This document shows positions 1-8,091 of a stretch of 64,000 bases of DNA, one piece after another. The first letter of the stretch is position 1, and each line of letters starts with the position of its first letter. The notes beneath the pieces are model-generated. The model worked only from the letters and a program-made list of their open reading frames with translations. It ran no database searches and was not told the DNA's origin. This stretch comes from JANYCO01 sp035535995 (GTDB taxonomy: Bacteria; Bacteroidota; Bacteroidia; Cytophagales; Cytophagaceae): positions 248,001-312,000 of the forward strand of contig DATLOZ010000009.1 in assembly GCA_035535995.1 (NCBI GenBank). The letters are read 5' to 3'. A program made the translations under genes and the position numbers.

Positions 1-460
1 CAGCATAGCCGGTTTCTGTTCCCATCGTTACATATTGTACTCCGGTCAGGTACCCTACAGTGTTCACACCTACTACGCGATAAGGATATTGATTATTATT
101 TGCACCGTTGCCGAGAAGATTATTTCCCAACTGTCCATGATTATTATTTCCCCAGGTGATCACCGAATCGCCGGTGGAAGAAAGCGCTACGAGCGAAAAA
201 GTTTGCTTGCCCGCCACCTGCTTGATGTTCATAAGCGTTCCAAAACCACCGATGCCGGAAACGATGTCAGGAGAATTGATAGAAGATAAAAAACCCCGGC
301 CGAGCTGTCCGAACGAATTGTCACCGCTTACATAAACATGGCCGTCTTTGCATCGCAATACAGAAGATCTGCTTCCTCCGGTAAAATTAAGATTTTGGGT
401 ATAGGCATTGGATGTAACAAATACAAAAAGAATCCAGCTATAAGAGAGCAGCCTTTTCAT
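1..460 (-). CDS. Exported RCC1-repeat protein (N-terminal part)
   Basis: Reading from ATG at 460 leftwards gives 153 uninterrupted codons that run off the window edge, so the gene is partial. Residues 1-22 form a signal peptide (MKRLLSYSWILFVFVTSNAYTQ). The mature part shows RCC1/BNR-type repeats: 'GHVYVSGDNSFGQLGRG' and 'VITWGNNNHGQLGNN', with the diagnostic G-x-x-x-x-W/S-G-x-N-x-x-G-Q-L-G signature of beta-propeller blades. In Bacteroidota such proteins are usually secreted surface or cell-wall proteins, often with a type IX secretion C-terminus, which is not visible here. The ligand cannot be inferred. The start is well placed because the signal peptide begins exactly there. The fold assignment is confident; the role is unknown. 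Confidence 0.8.
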   Translation of the reverse strand, partial: MKRLLSYSWILFVFVTSNAYTQNLNFTGGSRSSVLRCKDGHVYVSGDNSFGQLGRGFLSSINSPDIVSGIGGFGTLMNIKQVAGKQTFSLVALSSTGDSVITWGNNNHGQLGNNLLGNGANNNQYPYRVVGVNTVGYLTGVQYVTMGTETGYA

Positions 461-487
461 ATGTTTTTGACTATCCGTTTGTCTAGA

Positions 488-580
488 CCTTGCCATGATA
501 AAACCTATACGGTTTTGCTAAAGTATGTATTTTTATGGTGTAAAATATTTTGTTTGAACCTGCCATAATAAAAACCTATA
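488..580. repeat. Two direct repeats upstream of the RCC1 gene
   Basis: A roughly 22-nt sequence occurs at 488-509 and again, slightly changed, at 559-580 (core TGCCAT-A-TAAAACCTATA). Both copies lie in the short gap upstream of the RCC1-protein start (on its strand) and downstream of the histidine kinase stop. They could be operator half-sites or transcript-end debris; a related 'ACCTTATAGGT' half-palindrome is at 609-619. Confidence 0.45.
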
Positions 581-637
581 TCTTTGACGAAGTGAACTAT
601 TTTCAAAAACCTTATAGGTTGGCAAGGGAAATGATCA

Positions 638-2347
638 TCAATTTTTCTTTATCGGAACAGTGACGGTGAATTTGGTGAACGCTCCGGGTTCACTTTCAAA
701 TGCGATCGTACCGCCAAGTTTTTCCAAACTTAATTTCACGATGTATAAGCCCAGCCCTGTGCCTTCGGCTTCGTTGGTAGCGCGGTAGAACATGCCAAAT
801 AATTTTCCTTTGTGCATGTCTTCGATTCCGATTCCATTATCTTTAAACAGCATCACAATCATACCGTTCTTTTCTTCCATGTCAATATCAAGGAATGAAA
901 TATCTTTCTTCGTGTCCTGGTATTTGATCGCGTTGCCTATAAGATTTTGTACTACCGAATCCAGGATTGTTTCATCACTTTGGAGTTTGACGTTTTCCGG
1001 GATACGGTTGTGAATTTTCATTCGGTCGAATCCTTCTTTGAATACCAGGCCATTGATGATTTCATCGACAAAATTCTTTAGATGGATCTCGGTGTATTCC
1101 GGTACAATATTTTTAGCTCGACTAAAATAAAGCATATTATTTACCGTCTTCGAAAGCTTTTGTACTGTCTTGTTCACATAAGTAAAGTACTCCAGCGATT
1201 CTCTGTCTTTTATTGTTTTCAAAGCAATATCTGAAAGTCCTTTCAAGGAGTTCAACGGTCCTTTGATCTCGTGCGAAGCCTTTGATACGAAGGCATCCAG
1301 GTTTCTATTCTGCTCTTCGATGATCCCAGTTTGTTTTTTGATCTTACGCATATTAAAGGTGATCACCGCAAGTATCACGAGAATAAGCACTATGATAACC
1401 ACTGAATACCTGATCTTGACCCTGTATTCTTCTTCGATCTGTGCTTGCTTTAATTTATATTCTTCCAACTCACGTTTGGAAAGCATATTGATCGAATCTT
1501 TTTGCAGGATCAATGCTTTCATCTTGAACAAAAGATTGTATTTCTTTTCGATCACATTTTCCAATGTGCTCTTATTGGATTCGTATAACGATTCCAGGTG
1601 ATTAAGATATGTCGTGAGTTGTTTGCGCTGTTCAGGCGTGATCGCTGTGTCGCTTTCCAGTTGCTGGATGATCTTACTCATCTCACGCTCGATCTTCATA
1701 TTACTTTGAGTGATCAACCGTTTTTCTAATTCAAACTGTCGGAACAATCCTTCAAAATTTCGCTTATAATCTTGCGGTTCGATCAGCGATGAGATCACCT
1801 CATCGTCGAGACGGAATGGGATGATCGTCACCACAAGCGTTTTGGTCTTTTTATTGTATTCCTTTTTCTGAACTTGAAACCCAGGGATCAGAATATCGCT
1901 ATTGTAAGTAGCCCATTGCTGTAATTTAATAAGACCATTCTCTTCGCCGGAATACGTAAATCCATCCACTAATAATGTGATCCACTTGTAGGCGATCGTA
2001 GTATCGGAGGCCAGCTGCAGGAATTCTACTTTTCCTTGTTCAGGGTTAGAAAGTTTTTTGATGACCACTTCGAGAAATTTTTCCTCTTCCGAGAAATTCA
2101 CTTCTTTCAGTTCATAACCGGTCTTGACCGCATTTACTTTAATAGGCATCTGCGGCGCTTCATCGAGCAGGTATACAAAGGTTCCGGCACTGTTGGTAAT
2201 ACTGTAATTTTCATTTCCGGAAATCGCCAGACGTACATCAGGCACGGGATTGCCATTTTCTTCTTTCACCACTCCTTTTAACTGATACTGCGCCCAGATT
2301 TCGGTATTGAATAGAATAAATAATAAAAATAGATAGTATCTAAACAT
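638..2347 (-). CDS. Membrane histidine kinase with carboxypeptidase-regulatory-like sensor domain
   Basis: 569 aa. Residues 1-19 form a signal peptide. About 21-95 is a CarboxypepD_reg-like beta-sandwich ('LKGVVKEENGNPVPDVRLAI'), a fold normally found on TonB-dependent receptors. A helical, probably coiled-coil stretch (about 195-310) precedes one transmembrane helix (about 318-338, 'VVIIVLILVILAVITF'). The HisKA box has the phospho-acceptor His359 in 'SKASHEIKGPLNSLKGL'. The HATPase domain has an N-box ('NLIGNAIKY'), G1 ('DNGIGI') and G2 ('GTGLGLYIV'). There is no receiver domain and no adjacent response regulator, so it is an orphan kinase here. It probably senses an envelope ligand; the signal is unknown. 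Confidence 0.88.
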   Translation of the reverse strand: MFRYYLFLLFILFNTEIWAQYQLKGVVKEENGNPVPDVRLAISGNENYSITNSAGTFVYLLDEAPQMPIKVNAVKTGYELKEVNFSEEEKFLEVVIKKLSNPEQGKVEFLQLASDTTIAYKWITLLVDGFTYSGEENGLIKLQQWATYNSDILIPGFQVQKKEYNKKTKTLVVTIIPFRLDDEVISSLIEPQDYKRNFEGLFRQFELEKRLITQSNMKIEREMSKIIQQLESDTAITPEQRKQLTTYLNHLESLYESNKSTLENVIEKKYNLLFKMKALILQKDSINMLSKRELEEYKLKQAQIEEEYRVKIRYSVVIIVLILVILAVITFNMRKIKKQTGIIEEQNRNLDAFVSKASHEIKGPLNSLKGLSDIALKTIKDRESLEYFTYVNKTVQKLSKTVNNMLYFSRAKNIVPEYTEIHLKNFVDEIINGLVFKEGFDRMKIHNRIPENVKLQSDETILDSVVQNLIGNAIKYQDTKKDISFLDIDMEEKNGMIVMLFKDNGIGIEDMHKGKLFGMFYRATNEAEGTGLGLYIVKLSLEKLGGTIAFESEPGAFTKFTVTVPIKKN

Positions 2348-2763
2348 TCTAAAATTCTAATTAAGGCCTATTAAGTGTAAGAGTTTTTTTAGGGCAAGGA
2401 ATTTTGATTCTCTTTATTAACCTATTAATTTACAAATAGTTTTATGATCTTAAAATGATCTATTCTATTTGCATGGAAAAATAGATGTTACCCTTGCTTA
2501 TTATGTATTTATACGGTATTCCCCCAAAAAAGTATACCGTATGAATATCCTTTTCTTTAAAAGATTTCTAAAATTTCTTCTACTTACTTATTTCTAAAAT
2601 CATCAATAAGTAAGTTAATCCTTGAATAATTAAAATTAAATATACGAATTGTAATACTAATAACCAGAAAGTATTTCCCGCAATATTTTCATAAAGTAAG
2701 GTTATTTATTCTAAGCAATTGATTCATAAAGATATATTAATAAAATCCAAATTGAAGGAAATA
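2348..2763. other. Intergenic region with two inverted repeats
   Basis: A gap between the histidine kinase start and the leu leader; AT-rich. It holds two clear perfect inverted repeats: ATACGGTAT (2511-2519) with ATACCGTAT (2534-2542), and ACTTACTTATT (2582-2592) with AATAAGTAAGT (2605-2615). Neither has a convincing U-run, so they are more likely protein-binding palindromes or repeat debris than terminators. No credible coding region was seen. Confidence 0.5.
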
Positions 2764-2797
2764 TTTTACCCGTTTTTAAAAATTATCGCTATATTTG
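2764..2797 (+). promoter_or_regulatory. Candidate promoter of the leu operon leader
   Basis: TATATTTG at 2790-2797 matches the Bacteroidota -7 consensus TAnnTTTG exactly. A T-rich -33-like segment (TTTTA, 2764-2768) lies about 21 nt upstream. Transcription would begin around 2800-2806, only about 10 nt before the leader-peptide ATG at 2814, which suits an attenuator leader. Confidence 0.55.
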
Positions 2798-2813
2798 TAT
2801 TACTGAAAACAAA

Positions 2814-2879
2814 ATGACAGCAATTAACAAGATAGCACTCCTTCTACTTCTCCCAGTGACCACGGTCATGGTTGAGTAA
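2814..2879 (+). CDS. leuL: leu operon leader peptide (five consecutive Leu codons)
   Basis: A 21-codon ORF (ATG 2814, TAA 2877-2879) encoding MTAINKIA, then LLLLL (codons CTC CTT CTA CTT CTC at 2838-2852), then PVTTVMVE. It is too short to be a functional enzyme but has the hallmark of an amino-acid attenuator: five Leu plus three Val and two Ile in 21 residues. It lies between a TAnnTTTG promoter and an intrinsic terminator, directly upstream of leuA. By the classical attenuation mechanism, a shortage of charged tRNA-Leu stalls the ribosome on the Leu codons and favours an antiterminator. The coding call rests on composition and position; no expression evidence is available. Confidence 0.85.
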   Translation: MTAINKIALLLLLPVTTVMVE

Positions 2880-2898
2880 GGATATTCATACGATATGG

Positions 2899-2933
2899 AA
2901 ACCATTCTCAACTTCAGGGAATGGTTTTTTTTT
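2899..2933 (+). terminator. leu attenuator terminator
   Basis: The stem AAACCATTC (2899-2907) pairs perfectly with GAATGGTTT (2919-2927) and runs into nine consecutive T (2925-2933), a textbook Rho-independent terminator 31 nt before leuA. The 5' arm can alternatively pair upstream with the end of the leader ORF: ATGGTT at 2868-2873 with AACCAT at 2900-2905, and GTTGAG at 2871-2876 with CTCAAC at 2907-2912. That supplies a plausible antiterminator. Confidence 0.85.
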
Positions 2934-2964
2934 GATAAGGGTTATATAAATAAAACAAATTACT

Positions 2965-4122
2965 ATGTCTAAACGGGTTTATATCTTTGATACTACTTTG
3001 AGAGACGGCGAACAGGTGCCAGGCTGCCAATTGAATACTATTGAAAAAATAGAAGTAGCCAAAGCCCTCGAAGAACTGGGAGTAGACGTGATTGAAGCAG
3101 GCTTCCCGATTTCCAGCCCAGGAGATTTCAATTCGGTAGTGGAGATTTCCAAAGCCGTAAAAGAACCTTCTATCTGCGCGCTCACCCGCGCCAATACCAA
3201 AGACATTGACGCTGCCGTACAGGCCCTGCAATATGCCAAACGCAAAAGGATCCATACCGGGATCGGCGCTTCGGATATGCACATCAAATATAAATTCAAC
3301 AGTACCCGCGAAGAAATCCTCCAAAGAGGCGTGGATGCTGTAAAGTATGCCAAGAAATTTGTAGAAGACATCGAATTCTACGCCGAAGATGCCGGCCGCG
3401 CCGATATCGAATACCTGGCTAAAATGATCGAAGCCGTGATCGCTGCAGGCGCTACGGTGGTAAACATTCCGGATACCAACGGCTACTGTCTGCCGGATCA
3501 ATATGGTGCAAAAATCAAATACCTGGTCGACAACGTTAAAAATATTGACAAGGCCATTATCTCCGTGCACTGCCACAACGACCTTGGTCTCGCAACTGCA
3601 AATGCTATAGCCGGATTGGTAAACGGCGCCAGACAAGTAGAATGTACCATCAACGGCATCGGCGAAAGAGCCGGTAATACTTCTCTTGAAGAAGTTGCCA
3701 TGATTATCAAGAGTCACGCTACGCTTGGTTTGGAAACTGGCATCAACACCAAAAAATTAGTACCGATCAGCAGACTCGTTTCTACTTCTATGAACATGCC
3801 GGTACAGGCAAACAAAGCGGTAGTTGGTAAAAATGCTTTCGCACATTCTTCCGGTATTCACCAGGACGGCGTGATCAAATTCAGAGAAAACTACGAGATC
3901 ATCAACCCTGAAGACGTAGGAGCAGATTCTTCTTCCATCGTGCTTACCGCCCGCAGCGGCCGCGCTGCGCTGGCTTACAGACTGGAGAACATCGGTTTCA
4001 AACTTTCAAAAGAAAGCCTGGAAACAGCCTACAAAAAATTCCTGGAAATGGCCGATACTAAAAAGCAACTGGAAGATGAGGATCTGAAAGTGCTGATGAA
4101 AGAATTGGAAATGGTGAAATAG
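2965..4122 (+). CDS. leuA: 2-isopropylmalate synthase (short form)
   Basis: 385 aa. Condenses acetyl-CoA with 2-oxoisovalerate, the first committed step of leucine synthesis, in the cytoplasm. The HMGL-like TIM barrel has the catalytic signature 'FDTTLRDGEQVPG' (residues 8-20; R13 and D14), the metal-binding HxH pair in 'SVHCHNDLGLATAN', and 'NGIGERAGNTSLEE'. The sequence ends about 385, after the subdomain-I/II region ('SSGIHQDGVIKF'), so it lacks the C-terminal allosteric domain of full-length LeuA (about 520 aa), where leucine binds. Leucine feedback may therefore be weak, and control may depend on the upstream attenuator. It is the first gene of leuA-leuC-leuD-cimA-leuB. Confidence 0.95.
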   Translation: MSKRVYIFDTTLRDGEQVPGCQLNTIEKIEVAKALEELGVDVIEAGFPISSPGDFNSVVEISKAVKEPSICALTRANTKDIDAAVQALQYAKRKRIHTGIGASDMHIKYKFNSTREEILQRGVDAVKYAKKFVEDIEFYAEDAGRADIEYLAKMIEAVIAAGATVVNIPDTNGYCLPDQYGAKIKYLVDNVKNIDKAIISVHCHNDLGLATANAIAGLVNGARQVECTINGIGERAGNTSLEEVAMIIKSHATLGLETGINTKKLVPISRLVSTSMNMPVQANKAVVGKNAFAHSSGIHQDGVIKFRENYEIINPEDVGADSSSIVLTARSGRAALAYRLENIGFKLSKESLETAYKKFLEMADTKKQLEDEDLKVLMKELEMVK

Positions 4123-4143
4123 ATCTCGATTGTAATTCCCTTG

Positions 4144-4177
4144 GTCTTCTCAATATTTCATAAAATATTGAGAAGAC
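4144..4177. promoter_or_regulatory. 15-bp perfect hairpin between leuA and leuC
   Basis: GTCTTCTCAATATTT (4144-4158) and its exact complement AAATATTGAGAAGAC (4163-4177), with a CATA loop. No T-run follows, so it is unlikely to terminate. It may protect the leuA 3' end or mark an RNA-processing point before the separate leuC promoter. Confidence 0.6.
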
Positions 4178-4260
4178 ATTTCAAAACATCCTTCAGATTG
4201 GTATCCTACAGCGCCGCAAGTACAAAACTCTGTAAAATTTACTATTCCCCATCTTTTTTG

Positions 4261-4268
4261 TACCTTTG
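4261..4268 (+). promoter_or_regulatory. Candidate internal promoter for leuC
   Basis: TACCTTTG is an exact TAnnTTTG match, 77 nt upstream of the leuC ATG, in a 222-nt gap that is long for an operon. The -33 region (TTTA around 4238) is weak. It would allow leuCD-cimA-leuB to be transcribed independently of the leucine attenuator. Confidence 0.5.
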
Positions 4269-4344
4269 CAATCCGTTTGAAACGGGTATCAACTCTGTTG
4301 AAAAATACATAGAGTAGAAATTTATTTAAAATACATAAATAAAA

Positions 4345-5751
4345 ATGAGTAAGACAGCGAATACATTGTTTGACAAAGTGTGGGACTCGCATGTGATCCG
4401 TAAGATCGAAGATGGTCCTGATGTTTTCTTTATCGACCGCCACTTCATTCACGAAGTGACCAGCCCTGTGGCCTTTCTTGGCCTTGAAAGCAGAGGCCTC
4501 GGCGTACTTTTCCCCGAACGCACTTTCGCCACCGCTGACCACAACACTCCTACCATCAACCAACACCTGCCGGTGCAGGATCCGCTTTCTGCCAACCAGT
4601 TGAAAGCATTGGAAACAAACTCTGCCAAATACGGGATCTCTCACTGGGGATTAGGCAATCCTAAAAACGGGATTGTTCACGTAGTAGGTCCTGAAAACGG
4701 GATCACCCTTCCGGGAATGACCATCGTATGCGGTGACTCACATACTTCTACACACGGTGCCTTCGGCGCGATTGCCTTTGGGATCGGTACTTCGGAAGTA
4801 GAGATGGTGCTTTCTTCTCAATGCATCATGCAGCCTAAGCCTAAGAAAATGCGCATCAACGTAAACGGAAAACTAGGCAAAGGAGTAACGCCAAAAGACG
4901 TGACGCTTTATATCATCGCACAACTTACTACTGCCGGCGCTACCGGATACTTCGCAGAATATGCAGGAGAGGTATTCGAAAATATGTCCATGGAAGGACG
5001 TATGACCGTTTGCAACATGAGTATCGAAATGGGTGCACGCGGAGGAATGATTGCACCGGATGAAACTACTTACGCTTACATCAAAGGCCGCGAGAAAGCT
5101 CCAAAAGGCGCTGACTGGGACAAAGCACTTGCTTACTGGAAAACACTGAAAACCGACGAAGGTGCGGTATTCGATAAAGAATATAACTTCGATGCAAAAG
5201 ACATCGAGCCAATGATCACTTACGGAACGAACCCGGGAATGGGTATCGGTATTTCCAAGCTGATCCCAAAAGCTACTGAAGTAGAAGGCGGTGTAGCCAC
5301 TTACGAAAAATCGCTCAACTATATGGGCTTCCACGAAAGTGAAAAAATGCTTGGTAAAAAAGTAGATTACGTATTCATCGGTAGCTGTACCAACGGACGT
5401 ATCGAAGACTTCAGAGCATTCGCTTCTATCGTAAAAGGCCGCAAAAAAGCGGACCACGTGATCGCCTGGATCGTACCGGGATCGCATATTGTAGAAAAAC
5501 AGATCAAAGACGAAGGTATCCTGGATATCCTAACTGCTGCGGGCTTCGAGCTTCGTCAACCTGGCTGCTCTGCTTGCTTGGCGATGAACGACGATAAAAT
5601 CCCTGCCGGCAAATACGCGGTAAGTACCAGCAACCGTAACTTCGAAGGCCGCCAGGGCCCTGGAAGCCGCACCCTGCTGGCAAGCCCGCTGGTAGCCGCT
5701 GCTGCTGCCGTTACCGGTTATGTAACTGATCCAAGAGAATTAATGAATTAA
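4345..5751 (+). CDS. leuC: 3-isopropylmalate dehydratase large subunit
   Basis: 468 aa, the usual length. With LeuD it isomerises 2-isopropylmalate to 3-isopropylmalate; in the citramalate route the same enzyme isomerises citramalate. It is an aconitase-family protein whose [4Fe-4S] ligands are visible: Cys348 in 'GSCTNGR', and Cys408 and Cys411 in 'PGCSACLAMN'. Other family motifs are 'DGPDVFFIDRHFIHEVTSP', 'VCGDSHTSTHGAFGAI' and 'NRNFEGRQGPGSRT'. A hairpin and leuD follow. Serving both the leucine and citramalate branches fits the cimA gene two positions downstream. Confidence 0.97.
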   Translation: MSKTANTLFDKVWDSHVIRKIEDGPDVFFIDRHFIHEVTSPVAFLGLESRGLGVLFPERTFATADHNTPTINQHLPVQDPLSANQLKALETNSAKYGISHWGLGNPKNGIVHVVGPENGITLPGMTIVCGDSHTSTHGAFGAIAFGIGTSEVEMVLSSQCIMQPKPKKMRINVNGKLGKGVTPKDVTLYIIAQLTTAGATGYFAEYAGEVFENMSMEGRMTVCNMSIEMGARGGMIAPDETTYAYIKGREKAPKGADWDKALAYWKTLKTDEGAVFDKEYNFDAKDIEPMITYGTNPGMGIGISKLIPKATEVEGGVATYEKSLNYMGFHESEKMLGKKVDYVFIGSCTNGRIEDFRAFASIVKGRKKADHVIAWIVPGSHIVEKQIKDEGILDILTAAGFELRQPGCSACLAMNDDKIPAGKYAVSTSNRNFEGRQGPGSRTLLASPLVAAAAAVTGYVTDPRELMN

Positions 5752-5758
5752 TTTTAAC

Positions 5759-5795
5759 AGTCTTGAGTAGTAAGAATTTCTCACTACTTAAGACT
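5759..5795. promoter_or_regulatory. Hairpin between leuC and leuD
   Basis: AGTCTTGAGTAGT (5759-5771) pairs with ACTACTTAAGACT (5783-5795): 13 bp with one G-U wobble and an 11-nt loop. There is no T-run. It occupies most of the leuC-leuD gap, 20 nt before the leuD ATG, and probably affects mRNA stability or leuD translation rather than ending transcription. Confidence 0.6.
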
Positions 5796-5815
5796 CTATA
5801 CTAAATACTAAAACT

Positions 5816-6412
5816 ATGGCTTACGATAAATTCACCGTTTTAAAAAGTTCTGCAGTACCTCTTCCAATCGAAAACGTAGACACCGACCAGATCATTCCGG
5901 CTCGCTTTCTGAAGGCTACGAAAAGAGAAGGCTTTGGCGACAACCTTTTCAGAGACTGGAGATACAACAACGATAATACTCCTAAGAACGATTTCGTATT
6001 AAACAATTCTACCTATTCAGGAAAAATATTAGTAGGTGGCAAAAACTTCGGAAGCGGTAGCAGCCGCGAGCACGCTGCCTGGGCGATCTACGACTACGGT
6101 TTCCGCTGCGTAGTATCGAGTTTCTTTGCCGATATCTTCAAAGGCAATGCGATCAACATAGGGATCCTGCCGGTACAGGTTTCTCCTGAATTCCTCGAAA
6201 AAATATTCAAAGCAATCGAAAAAGATCCGAAAACAGAATTGGAAGTTGATCTGCCAAAACAGACCATCACGATTCTTGCTACCGGAGACAAAGAATCCTT
6301 CCAGATCAACGGTTACAAAAAGAACAACCTCATCAACGGATTCGACGACATCGACTATCTGCAATCGATGAAAGAGGAGATCAAAAGTTTCGCAGCAGCG
6401 AAAACTTTCTAA
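5816..6412 (+). CDS. leuD: 3-isopropylmalate dehydratase small subunit
   Basis: 198 aa, typical size. The swivelling domain partners LeuC in the isomerisation of 2- to 3-isopropylmalate. Motifs: 'NVDTDQIIPARFLK' near the N-terminus, 'GGKNFGSGSSREHAAWAI' (the substrate-binding G-S-S-R loop) and 'DIFKGNAINIGILPV'. The ATG at 5816 follows the intercistronic hairpin; the cimA reading frame begins 26 nt after its stop, implying one transcript. Confidence 0.97.
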   Translation: MAYDKFTVLKSSAVPLPIENVDTDQIIPARFLKATKREGFGDNLFRDWRYNNDNTPKNDFVLNNSTYSGKILVGGKNFGSGSSREHAAWAIYDYGFRCVVSSFFADIFKGNAINIGILPVQVSPEFLEKIFKAIEKDPKTELEVDLPKQTITILATGDKESFQINGYKKNNLINGFDDIDYLQSMKEEIKSFAAAKTF

Positions 6413-6438
6413 TACGAAGTATTTCTTTTAACACTTCC

Positions 6439-7974
6439 TTGAAAGCTTCTCCACGTCATATTGAAATTATGGATACGACACTCCGCGACGGTGAACAAAC
6501 CAGCGGGGTGTCGTTTTCTGCTTTTGAAAAACTTACCATTGCCCAACTCTTACTCACCGAAGTAAAAGCAGACCGCATCGAGATCGCCTCTGCGCGTGTG
6601 TCGGATGGGGAGTTTCAGGCAGTGAAAAAAATTACCGAGTGGGCGCAAGCCAACGGTTATCTCGACAAAATAGAAGTGCTCACCTTCGTAGACGGCGACA
6701 TATCGGTAAACTGGATGCTCGAAGCTGGCGCTAAAGTGATGAACCTGCTCACCAAAGGTTCGCTCAATCACCTCACGCATCAGCTAAAGAAAAAACCGGA
6801 GCAGCATTTCGACGATATCTCCAAGCTCGTTGCACTCGCTACCAAAAAAGGTTTGCAGTGCAATATCTATCTTGAAGACTGGAGTAATGGTATGCGTCAT
6901 TCAAAAGAATACGTATTGCAGTACCTCGACTTTGCACAAACGCTTCCCGTAAAAAGATTCTTACTCCCCGATACGTTGGGCATTCTTACACCGGACGAAA
7001 CATTCCAATATTTCACCGAACTTACGAGTCGCTATCCTCAGTTACATTTTGATTTCCACGCGCACAATGATTACGATCTTGCTACGGCCAATATTTTGGA
7101 AGCCGTGAAAGCAGGCGCCAGTGGATTGCACCTTACGGTAAACGGAATGGGCGAGCGTGCAGGCAATGCGCCAATGGCAAGCGCCATCGCAGTGTTGAAT
7201 GATTTTGTACCCGAAGTAAAAACATCTGTTTCAGAAAAATCACTATACTCGATCAGCAAACTGGTAGAAACTTTTTCTGGTTTCAGAATTTCTGCCAACA
7301 AGCCAATCGTAGGAGAAAATGTATTTACACAAACCGCAGGCGTACATGCCGACGGTGATAAGAAAAATAATCTTTACCACAACGACCTGATCCCTGAGCG
7401 TTTCGGGCGCCAGCGCAAATATGCATTGGGTAAAACCAGCGGTAAAGCGAATATTGAAAACAATTTACAACAGCTCGGTATTCAACTTTCCGATGCAGAT
7501 CTGAAAAAAGTAACCAGCCGCGTGATCGAGCTCGGCGACCGCAAGGAGACAGTGACACAGGCAGATCTGCCTTATATTATTTCCGATATTCTTGACCATA
7601 ACAATACGGTCAAAAAAAATGTGGAGTTCATCAATTACGTTCTCACACATTCCAAAAATCTTCGTCCTTCCGTGACGCTGAGCATGCGCATTGGCGAAGA
7701 TCATTTCGAAGAGCATGCACAAGGCGACGGGCAGTACGATGCTTTTATGAATGCCTTGAAAAATATTTACGATAAGAAAAAATATAAAATGCCCACTCTC
7801 TCCGACTATGCTGTACGCATACCACCGGGAGGCAAGTCGGATGCGCTCTGCGAAACGATCATTACCTGGACGTATGATAAAAAAGAATATATCACCCGGG
7901 GGTTGGACAGTGATCAGACTGTAGCTGCGATCAAGGCCACAGAGAAAATGTTGAATATTACGATCGAGGATTAA
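6439..7974 (+). CDS. cimA: (R)-citramalate synthase
   Basis: 511 aa. Condenses acetyl-CoA and pyruvate to (R)-citramalate, opening a threonine-independent route to 2-oxobutyrate and isoleucine. It resembles Leptospira-type CimA much more than LeuA: 'DTTLRDGEQTSGVSFS', 'GAKVMNLLTKGSLNHL', 'CNIYLEDWSNGMRHS', 'FDFHAHNDYDLATAN', 'VFTQTAGVHADGDKKNN' and 'RIPPGGKSDAL'. The pyruvate-pocket positions recalled from the Leptospira enzyme are kept at the same numbers (Leu81, Leu104, Tyr144). Unlike the LeuA here, it has a full C-terminal regulatory domain (about 390-511). The start is TTG at 6439, chosen because an ATG at 6470 would cut off the first beta strand (HIEIMDT). It shares LeuC, LeuD and LeuB with the leucine pathway. 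Confidence 0.88.
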   Translation: MKASPRHIEIMDTTLRDGEQTSGVSFSAFEKLTIAQLLLTEVKADRIEIASARVSDGEFQAVKKITEWAQANGYLDKIEVLTFVDGDISVNWMLEAGAKVMNLLTKGSLNHLTHQLKKKPEQHFDDISKLVALATKKGLQCNIYLEDWSNGMRHSKEYVLQYLDFAQTLPVKRFLLPDTLGILTPDETFQYFTELTSRYPQLHFDFHAHNDYDLATANILEAVKAGASGLHLTVNGMGERAGNAPMASAIAVLNDFVPEVKTSVSEKSLYSISKLVETFSGFRISANKPIVGENVFTQTAGVHADGDKKNNLYHNDLIPERFGRQRKYALGKTSGKANIENNLQQLGIQLSDADLKKVTSRVIELGDRKETVTQADLPYIISDILDHNNTVKKNVEFINYVLTHSKNLRPSVTLSMRIGEDHFEEHAQGDGQYDAFMNALKNIYDKKKYKMPTLSDYAVRIPPGGKSDALCETIITWTYDKKEYITRGLDSDQTVAAIKATEKMLNITIED

Positions 7975-7979
7975 ATCCC

Positions 7980-8041
7980 AAATACCAAAAAACAAATCTC
8001 AAAGATCATCGTTGGAATTTGGAAATTGTTTTTTGGAATTT
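7980..8041. repeat. Imperfect inverted repeat between cimA and leuB
   Basis: Two 24-nt arms (7980-8003 and 8018-8041) are complementary at about 20 positions around the core CCAAAAAACAA/TTGTTTTTTGG, leaving a 14-nt loop. It has the look of a small interspersed palindromic repeat inserted in the operon gap. It has no terminator-like tail. Confidence 0.55.
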
Positions 8042-8091
8042 AAAAATCGATTCTCATTAATAAAACGTTTACTATTTAATTAAGAATACCA

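Noticed and set aside
2914..3717. Long minus-strand frames inside leuA, leuC, leuB and the sulfatase genes
   Set aside because: They are antisense shadows of well-recognised genes, with low-complexity or Phe/Val-rich translations and no domains.
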